Source: JABDMH01 sp050298535
Lineage (GTDB): Bacteria > Bacteroidota > Bacteroidia > Chitinophagales > Saprospiraceae
Assembly (NCBI GenBank): GCA_050298535.1
Contig: JBNKUI010000106.1
Coordinates: forward strand, 8,596 to 72,595
Length of the DNA: 64,000 nucleotides
Direction: 5' to 3'
Shown: positions 16,513 through 26,253 of the stretch, one piece after another
How the letters are laid out: each line of letters opens with the position of its first letter
Position numbering within the stretch: position 1 is the first letter of the stretch
Made by a program: the position numbers and the translations under genes
Notes under the pieces: model-generated
Seen by the model: the letters and a program-made list of their open reading frames with translations, nothing else
What the model was told of the DNA's origin: nothing
Databases searched by the model: none

Positions 16513-19510
16513 AATCTGTACGCTCGTCTTTTAGCTGCTCTGAATTCTTAAGCGCTTTCCATTGATTTGACAGTTCGTCAAATCGCTCGTAGGCATCTCT
16601 TCCAGGTACTTGATCTGCTCTGGACAGCATAGCATATAGATACCCTGTCTGGTCAAGTAATTTAGGGGTTTGATATCGGCCTTCCTGTGTCTTCAGCTCG
16701 TACAGAAGCGATTTCAATTGCTCATTTTCATTTTCTTCCAGTTCCTTTTCCAGCTTCTTGATTGCATCCTGGATTTCGGACTGGAGATCCAATACCTTTC
16801 TACAAAATTCACTTTGCTCTTTTAGATCATTCTGCGAAATGCCATTATCCTGCAATCTAGGATCAGCTAGAATAGTGGCGTAGGTGGAGAGAGTCTTATT
16901 GCGCACCTTTAAAGTGATCCGATATTTTCCGGGTGGAACATAAGGCCCTGAAATATTTCTGCCGGTGCTGGAAGTAATGCCTGGGTATCGCAAGTTCCAT
17001 TTGAATACCTGCATGCCCTCCTTCTTGATCAAATGATCAGAGGGTGCGTTATAAATGTGGCTGCTTATTGGGTCTTCTTCCTTCTCTTTTTCCTCTTCGT
17101 CATCTTCTGTTGGAATACTACTGTCAAACGAGCACACTAACTTTTCTTGTTCATCATAGATGGATAGTATAATGTCCGACTTTGGTTCGGATTCAAGGTA
17201 GTAATGGATGAGCATTCCCGATCTGGGATAGTGGGGAATTGATGATTTAGAAGTTGCCATCATGCGATGTCGGATAGTCTCGGTAGGTTGAAATAGTGCG
17301 GTGTGTTCTACAGGACTAAGCAGTTGCGGTATAAGTGGTCTATCTTCCATGATCCAAAATGAACGACCCATGGTCGCAATCACCAAGTCATTATTCTTAC
17401 ACTTTATATCAGTGATGGGCGTGACAGGTAGATTTTGTTGAAATGACTGCCACGTTTCGCCATCGTTTGAGGACAGAAACATGCCAAACTCGGTTCCTGC
17501 ATATAACAACCCTGTCTTCAAAGGGTCTTCTCGTACCACCCTGGTAGGAAAATCTCCTGGAATTCCATTGGTCCCATCCGTGAGTAGCTTCCATGTTTGA
17601 CCGTAGTCATCGGTGCGAAAAATATAAGGTTTAAAATCACCCAAAAGATATCGATAGATGGCTACATACGCTTTTGCCGGGTCATGAGGACTAGCACAAA
17701 TCGACTGCACTCGTCCAAAGGGCGGAAGTTGCGGAGTGACATCTGACCAATGAGCTCCACCATCTTGGGTCAAGTGTACAGGCCCATCATTGGACCCCAC
17801 CCAGATCACTCCCTGGCTTATGGGGGATTCCTCAATGGTATAAATCGTACTGAAAAATTCTTCTCCTGTAACGTCGCGTGTGATGGGACTTCCAGAGATG
17901 ACCTGTGTTTCTGGTGTGAAAGCAGTTAAATCGGGTGAAATGATCTTCCAAGTTTTTCCATCATCTTGTGATTGGTGGACATATTGAGACGTGTGATAAA
18001 TCACATCTGGGTCATGGGGTGAAACCAAAATAGGTGCCACTCTTTGGAATCTAAAATTCAGATCTTTAGGATTATGTCCATACATATATTGGGCACCTAC
18101 ACTATATTGTTGTTCTTGCCCAGTTCGCTTATTATACACCCCAAATCTGCCTTTGCAATTTGAATACACTATATCAGGATTTCCGGGCTTTGGTACGGCG
18201 GGGCCTGTTTCACAACCTCCAACAGCGATCCAAAGCTGACTGGCATCATCTGTATAGTCGTACGGGGGCAAACTCGGTACTGCTATGGTAGTATTATCCT
18301 GCTGACCGGCATATAACCAATAAGGAAATTGATCATCCGTATTGACTTGGTACAATTCAGCAGTCGCCTGATTATTGATACTACCCCAGGTCTTGCCACC
18401 ATCCCTGGTGATCGAACCTCCTCCATCATTACACTGCACATATATATTAGTATCCTGTGGATTAATCCACATTCCATGATTGTCTGCATGTGGTGTGCTT
18501 TCCCGATTCCAGGAGATACCTCCATCTTTTGAATGCCAAAATCTTGTCGCATTTACATAGATAGAGGAAGGATTTTGAGGATTTACATCAATATTACAGA
18601 AGTAAAAAGGTCGATCAAGCAGATCTTCCTTGCTGGAAAGAACTTTCCATGACTCACCACGATCTGAAGAAACATATACACCTCCTGATCCTTCGGGAGC
18701 TTCTACAAGGGCCCATACCATACCCGGAGCGGCAGTACAGGTCGCCAAATCTGACTTTCCAATCAGACCCGAAGGAAGACCCTTTGTGATTTTGCTCCAG
18801 GTATTACCAGCATCAGAGCTTTTGAAGATGCCTCCGGCCTCCAGTCCGCCACTAATGATCGTCCATGGTTTCCGTCTGACATGCCACATTGAGGCATAAA
18901 TGATGGATGGGTCATCGGGAGCAAATTCTAAATCGACAGCACCAACACTATCACTGTGATATAAGATCCGCTGCCAGTCTTTGCCACCATTGACAGATTT
19001 GTACACTCCACGCGTAGCATTATTCTTGAAAGGATTTCCGATAGCGGCGACATATATGGTATTTGGATCTTTTGGATGTATTAAAACAGCTCCTATTTGG
19101 CCTGCATCTTCCAAACCCATTGCAGTCCATGTAGATCCCGTGTCTTCTGATCTGTAGACTCCCTTCCCGATTATTATATTACTACGTATACCATCTGAAC
19201 CCGTCCCGGCAACGAGAATGTCCGGATTAGATGGGGCAATCGCTATATCTCCAATCGAGCCGGTAGCAAAATAGCCATCGGATATACATTGCCAACTATG
19301 GCCATAATTTTGAGTTTTCCATAAGCCACCTCCAGTAGTACCCAGGTAAAATGTGCCCGGATGTGAAGGATGTCCGGTTACCGCAGTGGAGCGCCCTCCT
19401 CGAGTAGGTCCAACGTTTCGGTAAGCAAGTGACTCCATGTGTTGAGATATCGCGTCGAACGGCAGAAGTAGACAGCAAAGGGAAAGGAGGAAAATAAAGC
19501 TTGATCTCAT
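16511..19510 (-). CDS. Secreted BNR/sortilin-type beta-propeller protein
   Basis: A 999-residue exported protein (signal peptide MRSSFIFLLSLCCLLLPFDA). It is built of many Asp-box (BNR) repeats of the form S-x-D-x-G-x-T-W: KTQNYGHSWQ, RSEDTGSTWT, KSVNGGKDWQ, SSDRGESWK, SKDGGISWN, TRDGGKTWG, SQDDGKTWK, TQDGGAHWS, RTDDYGQTWK and SSNDGETWQ. These would make one or two propellers of the VPS10/sortilin or xyloglucanase-like kind over residues about 25-730. Residues about 790-820 are a very acidic linker, then a beta domain (VFKWNLRYPG, YRITLKVRNK), and the final 110 residues are helical and charged (LQSEIQDAIKKLEKELEENE). No catalytic residues are identifiable. No T9SS tail is seen, so periplasmic or outer-membrane location is likely. 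Confidence 0.88.
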   Translation of the reverse strand: MRSSFIFLLSLCCLLLPFDAISQHMESLAYRNVGPTRGGRSTAVTGHPSHPGTFYLGTTGGGLWKTQNYGHSWQCISDGYFATGSIGDIAIAPSNPDILVAGTGSDGIRSNIIIGKGVYRSEDTGSTWTAMGLEDAGQIGAVLIHPKDPNTIYVAAIGNPFKNNATRGVYKSVNGGKDWQRILYHSDSVGAVDLEFAPDDPSIIYASMWHVRRKPWTIISGGLEAGGIFKSSDAGNTWSKITKGLPSGLIGKSDLATCTAAPGMVWALVEAPEGSGGVYVSSDRGESWKVLSSKEDLLDRPFYFCNIDVNPQNPSSIYVNATRFWHSKDGGISWNRESTPHADNHGMWINPQDTNIYVQCNDGGGSITRDGGKTWGSINNQATAELYQVNTDDQFPYWLYAGQQDNTTIAVPSLPPYDYTDDASQLWIAVGGCETGPAVPKPGNPDIVYSNCKGRFGVYNKRTGQEQQYSVGAQYMYGHNPKDLNFRFQRVAPILVSPHDPDVIYHTSQYVHQSQDDGKTWKIISPDLTAFTPETQVISGSPITRDVTGEEFFSTIYTIEESPISQGVIWVGSNDGPVHLTQDGGAHWSDVTPQLPPFGRVQSICASPHDPAKAYVAIYRYLLGDFKPYIFRTDDYGQTWKLLTDGTNGIPGDFPTRVVREDPLKTGLLYAGTEFGMFLSSNDGETWQSFQQNLPVTPITDIKCKNNDLVIATMGRSFWIMEDRPLIPQLLSPVEHTALFQPTETIRHRMMATSKSSIPHYPRSGMLIHYYLESEPKSDIILSIYDEQEKLVCSFDSSIPTEDDEEEKEKEEDPISSHIYNAPSDHLIKKEGMQVFKWNLRYPGITSSTGRNISGPYVPPGKYRITLKVRNKTLSTYATILADPRLQDNGISQNDLKEQSEFCRKVLDLQSEIQDAIKKLEKELEENENEQLKSLLYELKTQEGRYQTPKLLDQTGYLYAMLSRADQVPGRDAYERFDELSNQWKALKNSEQLKDERTD

Positions 19511-19773
19511 ACTTCGATTTTAGTTTACGGTCTTCGGGAGCTTCTCAAGGTAATAACAAATGATAGAAAACGGAAAACAGGCCCTCCATACATGATCCTC
19601 CCTTTCATATGTTAAAATTTAGTAATATGATATGTAAAATGTGTGTTACAATGATGTATCCATGCTTTTGGTATTATTATTGATAATAATATGTTCGTAT
19701 AAATTCAGGTATTACACCATACTCACCTGCCTGAATTCGAATCCTTATTCAATTAATTAAACCATAGGAATCC
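19511..19773. promoter_or_regulatory. AT-rich divergent region
   Basis: 263 bases between the divergent BNR gene and the giant T9SS gene, very AT-rich in the second half (for example around 19611-19700). Promoters for both must lie here. I see no exact TAnnTTTG element. Confidence 0.35.
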
Positions 19774-22700
19774 ATGATTCACTTATTACGCAATCTAGGT
19801 GTATTAGCTACCACCTTGCTATTCATAGGAATAGGTAGTGTCGAAGCTAAAGTCTGCCTTGGTGATACCTTATACACTCAGGCAGAAGTTGATGCGTTCG
19901 CTGCATCCGGATGTGACACGATTGACGGAAATCTGGTCATAGATGGAACAGGCATTACGGACCTCTCCGGACTTGACCATATTAAATTTGTCGATGGTCA
20001 CTTAGGCATTATCAATACAGGAGTATTGGCTATTCATGAGGCATTTAGTCAACTGTATGAAGTAAGCGGAGACTTCTTCATTGAAGAAAACCTTGACCTT
20101 GGTGCGATTTCAGCACATGCCTTTCCACAACTCTCTGAAGTTGGGGGGAGATTCTCCATATATGGCAACGATGCATTATTCCGGCTGGAGGGTTTTAAGA
20201 ATCTGGCATATATAGGAGGTGACGCCTATATTGCGGATAACCTTTTGCTAGCTCATATATCATATTTCAGTGCTTTGATGGAAATTGAGGGTGACCTTAA
20301 GATCAAATACAATGGCCTGTTGGGTGAACTGGATGGTTTTCCTGCTTTAAGAAATATAGATGGGGATTTAATCATTGAGGCAAATGATGTCTTAAAATCA
20401 ATCTCCGGTTTCGGAAGTCTGGAATCGATCGAAACACTTTCCATAGCGTATCATCCTGCTCTGGAGCGTATCACTGGGTTTGGTGCCCTCACATCCGTTG
20501 CGGGTGACTTTAATGTATATGCTAACTACAACATGGTCAACCTGGGTGGTTTTTATTCGCTTCAGACAGTATTGGGAAATATGTATATAGGTGAAAATCC
20601 AGTACTTAAGTACCTGACAGATTTTCCGGCATTGACATCGGTCGTCTCTCTTTATTTGGAATATAATTCTTCTCTGGAGCAATTGACAGGATTCGGCGCA
20701 TTAAATACGATTACCGGTAATCTGACAATTGTCAATAATGAATCTCTACTGGGCATTTCGGGATTGGGTGAGCTAACCGCTGTGTCTGGAGATGTTCAGA
20801 TCATCCAAAATGAGAGCCTTCAAACTGTAGAAGGAATGGGAAAGCTAACCACTGTGGGTGGAAACTTCCTTATACAATATAATGAAGAACTTACCAGCAT
20901 AACTGCATTTTCTAGCCTCGCTACTGTATCGGGTCTCATGTCATTTATTGGCAACGCTGTAGAGGACCTGGATGGATTTAATAGTCTTACCTCTCTAGGT
21001 CAGCTGGAAATAATTAGCGAACCCCATCTGAAGCAGATTACAGGATTCCAATCGCTATCTAGCATTGTCAGCAGTTTGCTTATTGCATCAAATCCGCTGT
21101 TGAAGGAAATTCATGGATTTAATGCATTGAGGACCGTGGGAACTATCGCTATACTACAGAATGAATTCTTAAAAAGGATCGATGGCTTTAATAGACTGAC
21201 ATCTGTGACAAACGATCTCAACATAATTGACAATGCAGTGCTAGTATATATCAAGGGATTTGAATCTCTTACAACAATCGGCAATGATCTGCTGATCTCT
21301 CTCAACCCATTGCTCGAATCCATTCATGCCTTTACTGCATTGGCTTCGGTGAACACATTGGGAGTGTTGACCAATCCTGCATTGATATACTGCTGCGGCC
21401 TTTCCAATGTGATATCAGTAGGTGGATATGCTGTTGAAGCTATAGCTGGCAACTCGCCGGGATGTAATTCAGCGGTTGAAATAGATGCCATTTGTAATGC
21501 AGTATTATCTGACTGTGTACCCAATTGTAAGGCAAATGTGAATGTAAGTCTTGATATCAACGGTGTGGGTGTACTACGTCCTTCTGACATCATCACTGAC
21601 ACTATGAGCTGTATGGATGGTCTCGAATTTACAGTCCGGACTAATCAGGGGTACATCTTGTTTGGGCCTCAGGTAGTGGGAATGAATGGTGCATTTCCTA
21701 TCAAAGCTTGTTCTTACCTGCATCATGATGTATTTATAGAAGTGAAAAGCAATACGGGTGGATGTACATCTAATCTGACCTTTAAGGCAATCACGACACC
21801 TACTATACCTTCAGATACGATAGTGACTGTACTCTGTGATGATCCATTAGTGAATGGTCCATTGCCAGGTACTGTGAAGCCGGCCTGGATTCCATGTCAG
21901 CCTGAAATGTATGCTGATTATGTGACAGATTGGATCGTACCTTTCGAGTGCGAGCCTGGAGTAAATGATACGGTGAAAATTATTTATCGTGAGTGGGAGG
22001 CATTTGATAAAGATGGAAACAGAGGTGTTGCTTTTGATACAATAGTTGTGGTTCAGTTTCCTGAGATCACCGCTGACAATATCTATTGCGAAGAGCAAGA
22101 CACCGTATTCTGTGCGGATACCACCGCCAACGTAGGACCCTATATAACATATATGGATCCAATGAATGGATGTGTGGAAGAGTACCTGATCTCCGTGAAA
22201 GATGCTGATGGTGATGGAATGCTTGAGTTTATTCCGAAGAAATTTGATCCTAAGTGTGGATTGGCTGTTTTTGTCGATTACAAGAAATTTGTGGGAGATT
22301 GTCAGAATAACTATCTCGTGACAGTCGAAATCAAGCAAAGCTGTTATGGACCAGCCAGTACGGCCTGTACCGTGCCCATTCCCGCAGGAACGTTGCCAAA
22401 TCTTGCCGAACAACTCGCCCCGGGGTATTGGATTTGTGAATTTTGGGTGGCTGATTTGGATACATTGGCTCCTGAAGTAGTTTGTAAGGGGAATGAATTC
22501 TTTACAGGTCCATTCGATATCGATAATTTTGATCTCTACAATGGATTTTTTGGAGTGGGCTTATCTCCTGTTGTCACGGCACAGAAAGCATTACCGCTGG
22601 ATTTTGGTAGCAACTTTGATCTCTCCGGCCTACCATATGTTCTTGAAATTGAATCCTTTAACAATCTATTAATACCAGCAAAGAGTGCCGTCGCACCCTC

Positions 22701-25700
22701 TGAACCTAATAACTTGTTCTTCCCAGCTACATTTGCTTCAAATGCAGTGGTTGGATATGAGGCCACTGAAGATATAGAGTTCGGATTCACCTGGGACTTT
22801 ACCCTGGATTCCAACCTCACGGGCCCACTCGCACCTATGATGTCAGAGAGTCTGGTACCCGCACTTTCAAACGCGGCAGGGGTGAGCATATTTTATTCTC
22901 TAAACGGAGCATCATTCCGGCTGGTCGATGGTGTACCGCTAGAAGAGGTCTATGGTTTAGGAAATCAACCACCAAATATTCTCAAAGGGTCTGAAGTAGT
23001 AGGTAGCCCTGATGCTATAGATCCGGTGCTGGTACAGGAGAGTCAATATGGCTTTACGCGTATACCGATGCGAGCAGGCGATATGTTGTATATCGTTGCA
23101 CTCTGGGATTCTCCAGTGAATGCAACCTTCCGAATCATGGGCAACAATATTGTATCGACTAGTGGATCGGATTGTGCGGCCCACACGTATATACCACCTG
23201 TATATACACATGATGATTGGAGTGGTATTAAATCTGTGAAAGCACGTGTGGGGGACCTTGGTTCATTTATTTTGGATTACGACGAAGCTGAAGAATGTTG
23301 GATCTCACACGAGCAAATTCATTTGCCACTTAGTGAGTATCCCTATAAGATTAACTATGAAGTATATGATAGCTGTCACAATATTGGATATGATAGTTGC
23401 TACATCATAGTCAAGGATCTGGTGCCTCCAGTACCAGTGGTTGATAAGGGAGTGACCGTATCTCTGGGAGACAAGAAAGTTTGGGTGAATGCTGAATCCT
23501 TTGACGAACGAACACAAGATAACTGTGCGCTCAATTTCTTGCTGGTACGTCGGAAGGACTGGTATGAAGCCTGCATGGATCTATGTGATAGTATTTACCC
23601 TGTCTGTGTAAATGAGCACTATGACACCATCTGGAAGCCATGGTTGCAACCCGATAAGCACGTCGACGAAGTGGAGGCACACTATGCTAAGACGCTGGCA
23701 TGGTTGTCAAGTGAAGGAGGGGAGTGCAGTGAGTTGCTTTACAATGCATGGCAATACGATCTTATGAAGCGTGCGACTATGAATTGTATTGAGCACCCAT
23801 ATGATTTGTCGGACTTCTATTTTACGGACCTTGTCAACAGCTGCCGCGATTCACTTTGGGAGTGCTTTAAGGGGGTACCATTACATCCTGGACCTGAGCC
23901 ATTCACTCGTAGATTGACGCCTGATCTAATTCAGACGTATGAAGCCATTGGAGGTGGATGGTCGGATCAGGTAGTGTTTAGTTGTGAAGACGCCTGTGGA
24001 CCGGTAACTGTAGAAGTACTCGCCATGGATTATTGGTGTAATTATAGTATTGCCTGGACGGAAGTTTGGGTTGAAGATAAGGTGCCCGCTGAAGTTGCTA
24101 AGGATGTGGTTTCAGAGCTTGAAATTACCTGCAAGAGCTTCCGAACGGATCAGTATTACCTGCATGGAGTGGATGACCCGGTAAATCTGCAATACATCGT
24201 AGAGCAGGCTAATGTCGGAAATGCATATGCATATGAGGTGCTGGATTCTGTATTTGGTGGGTACGAAAAGGCATGGATTGATCCATACGGAAACTATGTA
24301 GATCAGTATGGTAACGAACTCGATTGTGATATTACTTTCTATGATAGTGTCTGCTACTGTACTACCGAAATGAAACAGGTACGTGTATACGATGAGCATC
24401 TTGGATACTATTGGAAAGATTCGCTCGTGACGGATTGTTACTATGAGGTGGACAGCCTCGAGTGGAATCACGGTGTCATTGCTGTCAATTGTGCTGACAA
24501 TGTGCATTGTAAGCAGGAAGTTTGGAGTGAGATTGATCACTGCGGTGAGGGATATATTATCCGGAAGTTTAAAATCTGGCAGACTTGTGCCGATAGCATC
24601 TACTCGCACTACGATTTACCGGACACTATGCGACATGCGGTTGATACAATAGTCAGATCACAGAGGATCTGGGTTGGCAACCAATGCGAGCTAAGCAAGT
24701 ACATGTTTGACGTACCTGGAGATACGACCATATATCATTGTGGTGTCGAGTATGATCCTGATGGTAGTGGCAAGCTGGTCGGTGTGGCCGGACCAGAGTA
24801 CACTGGTTATGCAACGTATAAATTTGATGATGACTGCCGATTAGTAGGTATCGCCCACGAAGACAAAGTATTTAAAGTGGTAGGTGGCGAAGAAGCTTGC
24901 TACAAAATCATAAGAACCTGGTACTTCGCCGATTGGTGTGGTACAGGTGGAGAACCTGTAAAGGATGATTGGTGGTACGATAACGAATTGATCCTTGATT
25001 CCTGCGTTCAGAAGATATTGGTGGTCGATAGTGTACCGCCTGTGTGTACAATTTCAGGACCTGTCACTAGTGGTGGATTAATCGAAGTGGGAGCATGTAC
25101 CTACACGATGGATGTCACAGTGGAGGCTGAAGACGCCTGTGGAATTACTCAATATTACTGGGAGCTGAAGAATATTGCCAATGCAAATGCTATTATTCTC
25201 CATGATAGCGGAGAAGAGACATTGAGCAATTCAGACAGTGTTGCTTCTTTCGACATCGTCTCCGAAGGCCTGTTGCCGGGTGAGTATCTTCTAAAGGTGA
25301 AAGTCCAGGATGAGTGTAATAACGAAAGTATTTGTGAATACTATTTCAACCTCGTTTCTGTGAAAAAACCAACTCCGATTTGTATTACTTCATTGACTGC
25401 TCGACTGACTCCCTGGGATAGCGATTTCGATGGGGAGGTCGACTCAGCACATGCTGTGGTTTGGGCAGAAGAATTCAATCAAAGCAGTATGATGGCTTGT
25501 GAGGATACATTATTGGAGTTCAGAATTGATCTGTTGGATGGTATCAATGACGATAGCCCTCAATTGGCAGCGGATTCCCTGAATCTTACCTGTGATGACA
25601 TTGGGGGTAATATGGTCCGAATGTGGGTAGTCAGTCAGCCAAGTAATACGATAGACTACTGTGATGTCTTGCTAGTCGTGCAGTCTGATTATACCGGATG

Positions 25701-26109
25701 TGATCCAGACGATTCTGATTCTAGTGGCGTAGCTTTCACCACAGGCACTGAAGTCATTAATGTGAAGAAACTGGTGAAAAAGAATCCCGGACGCACACCC
25801 ATAAACATCCCTTCAGATGCAGGAAAGGAAGTGGGCGAATATGAGACAGGTTTCTATCTCGAACAAAATCAGCCGAATCCTTTCCGTAGTGAAACTGCCA
25901 TTGGTTTTGTATTACCAACTTCTATGTCGGCAAGTGTTGTCATCTATGATGTGACCGGTCAACAGGTGAAGGAAGTAGAGGGTGACTTTATGAGAGGGTA
26001 CAACCAGATAAAAGTGAGAAAGTCAGAATTGGGAGCTTCTGGTGTTATGTATTATCGACTCACTGCGGATGGTTTCTCCGCTACGAAGAAGATGATCATC
26101 CTGGATTAA
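19774..26109 (+). CDS. Giant T9SS-exported protein with leucine-rich (receptor-L-like) region
   Basis: A 2111-residue surface or secreted protein with signal peptide (ends GSVEA, residue 25). Residues about 30-575 are repeats of roughly 23 and 46 residues of the form G-x-L-x-I-x-x-N-x-x-L-x-x-I-x-G-F-x-x-L-x-x-V, like the receptor L-domain/LRR class (LDGFPALRNIDGDLIIEAND, ITGFGALTSVAGDFNVYANY). Residues about 590-1350 hold cysteine-rich beta domains; residues about 1350-1950 are also Cys/Asp/Tyr-rich, with repeated VEDKVPAE, VVDSVPPVC and VKDLVPPVP linkers that mark HYR/Ig-like domain borders. The C-terminus is a clear type A sorting domain (YLEQNQPNPFRSETAIGFVL, VVIYDVTGQQV, GVMYYRLTADG). 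An adhesive or structural role is inferred. A terminator follows. Confidence 0.9.
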   Translation: MIHLLRNLGVLATTLLFIGIGSVEAKVCLGDTLYTQAEVDAFAASGCDTIDGNLVIDGTGITDLSGLDHIKFVDGHLGIINTGVLAIHEAFSQLYEVSGDFFIEENLDLGAISAHAFPQLSEVGGRFSIYGNDALFRLEGFKNLAYIGGDAYIADNLLLAHISYFSALMEIEGDLKIKYNGLLGELDGFPALRNIDGDLIIEANDVLKSISGFGSLESIETLSIAYHPALERITGFGALTSVAGDFNVYANYNMVNLGGFYSLQTVLGNMYIGENPVLKYLTDFPALTSVVSLYLEYNSSLEQLTGFGALNTITGNLTIVNNESLLGISGLGELTAVSGDVQIIQNESLQTVEGMGKLTTVGGNFLIQYNEELTSITAFSSLATVSGLMSFIGNAVEDLDGFNSLTSLGQLEIISEPHLKQITGFQSLSSIVSSLLIASNPLLKEIHGFNALRTVGTIAILQNEFLKRIDGFNRLTSVTNDLNIIDNAVLVYIKGFESLTTIGNDLLISLNPLLESIHAFTALASVNTLGVLTNPALIYCCGLSNVISVGGYAVEAIAGNSPGCNSAVEIDAICNAVLSDCVPNCKANVNVSLDINGVGVLRPSDIITDTMSCMDGLEFTVRTNQGYILFGPQVVGMNGAFPIKACSYLHHDVFIEVKSNTGGCTSNLTFKAITTPTIPSDTIVTVLCDDPLVNGPLPGTVKPAWIPCQPEMYADYVTDWIVPFECEPGVNDTVKIIYREWEAFDKDGNRGVAFDTIVVVQFPEITADNIYCEEQDTVFCADTTANVGPYITYMDPMNGCVEEYLISVKDADGDGMLEFIPKKFDPKCGLAVFVDYKKFVGDCQNNYLVTVEIKQSCYGPASTACTVPIPAGTLPNLAEQLAPGYWICEFWVADLDTLAPEVVCKGNEFFTGPFDIDNFDLYNGFFGVGLSPVVTAQKALPLDFGSNFDLSGLPYVLEIESFNNLLIPAKSAVAPSEPNNLFFPATFASNAVVGYEATEDIEFGFTWDFTLDSNLTGPLAPMMSESLVPALSNAAGVSIFYSLNGASFRLVDGVPLEEVYGLGNQPPNILKGSEVVGSPDAIDPVLVQESQYGFTRIPMRAGDMLYIVALWDSPVNATFRIMGNNIVSTSGSDCAAHTYIPPVYTHDDWSGIKSVKARVGDLGSFILDYDEAEECWISHEQIHLPLSEYPYKINYEVYDSCHNIGYDSCYIIVKDLVPPVPVVDKGVTVSLGDKKVWVNAESFDERTQDNCALNFLLVRRKDWYEACMDLCDSIYPVCVNEHYDTIWKPWLQPDKHVDEVEAHYAKTLAWLSSEGGECSELLYNAWQYDLMKRATMNCIEHPYDLSDFYFTDLVNSCRDSLWECFKGVPLHPGPEPFTRRLTPDLIQTYEAIGGGWSDQVVFSCEDACGPVTVEVLAMDYWCNYSIAWTEVWVEDKVPAEVAKDVVSELEITCKSFRTDQYYLHGVDDPVNLQYIVEQANVGNAYAYEVLDSVFGGYEKAWIDPYGNYVDQYGNELDCDITFYDSVCYCTTEMKQVRVYDEHLGYYWKDSLVTDCYYEVDSLEWNHGVIAVNCADNVHCKQEVWSEIDHCGEGYIIRKFKIWQTCADSIYSHYDLPDTMRHAVDTIVRSQRIWVGNQCELSKYMFDVPGDTTIYHCGVEYDPDGSGKLVGVAGPEYTGYATYKFDDDCRLVGIAHEDKVFKVVGGEEACYKIIRTWYFADWCGTGGEPVKDDWWYDNELILDSCVQKILVVDSVPPVCTISGPVTSGGLIEVGACTYTMDVTVEAEDACGITQYYWELKNIANANAIILHDSGEETLSNSDSVASFDIVSEGLLPGEYLLKVKVQDECNNESICEYYFNLVSVKKPTPICITSLTARLTPWDSDFDGEVDSAHAVVWAEEFNQSSMMACEDTLLEFRIDLLDGINDDSPQLAADSLNLTCDDIGGNMVRMWVVSQPSNTIDYCDVLLVVQSDYTGCDPDDSDSSGVAFTTGTEVINVKKLVKKNPGRTPINIPSDAGKEVGEYETGFYLEQNQPNPFRSETAIGFVLPTSMSASVVIYDVTGQQVKEVEGDFMRGYNQIKVRKSELGASGVMYYRLTADGFSATKKMIILD

Positions 26110-26142
26110 TCAGGAATCAAAACATAGTAACTTATTATAGCG

Positions 26143-26170
26143 AAAGGGCGATCCATTTGGTCGCTCTTTT
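26143..26170 (+). terminator. Terminator of the giant T9SS gene
   Basis: AAAGGGCGA pairs with TCGCTCTTT (nine positions, one G-T wobble) around a 9-base loop, ending in TTTT. It is placed 33 bases after the stop codon. Confidence 0.75.
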
Positions 26171-26253
26171 GTTGTATATAGCGACCGGGTTCCTCCAAAA
26201 GGGAAACCTTTGTTTTTGTCTTTTACCAAACTTTAAGATTAAATTTCAACCGT

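Noticed and set aside
19727..19745. TTCGAATCC resembling a tRNA T-loop
   Set aside because: No acceptor stem or anticodon arm can be formed in the surrounding AT-rich sequence.
21847..22413. 188-codon minus-strand frame inside the giant T9SS gene
   Set aside because: Shadow frame; composition is His/Ile-rich as expected from the complement of the real coding strand.
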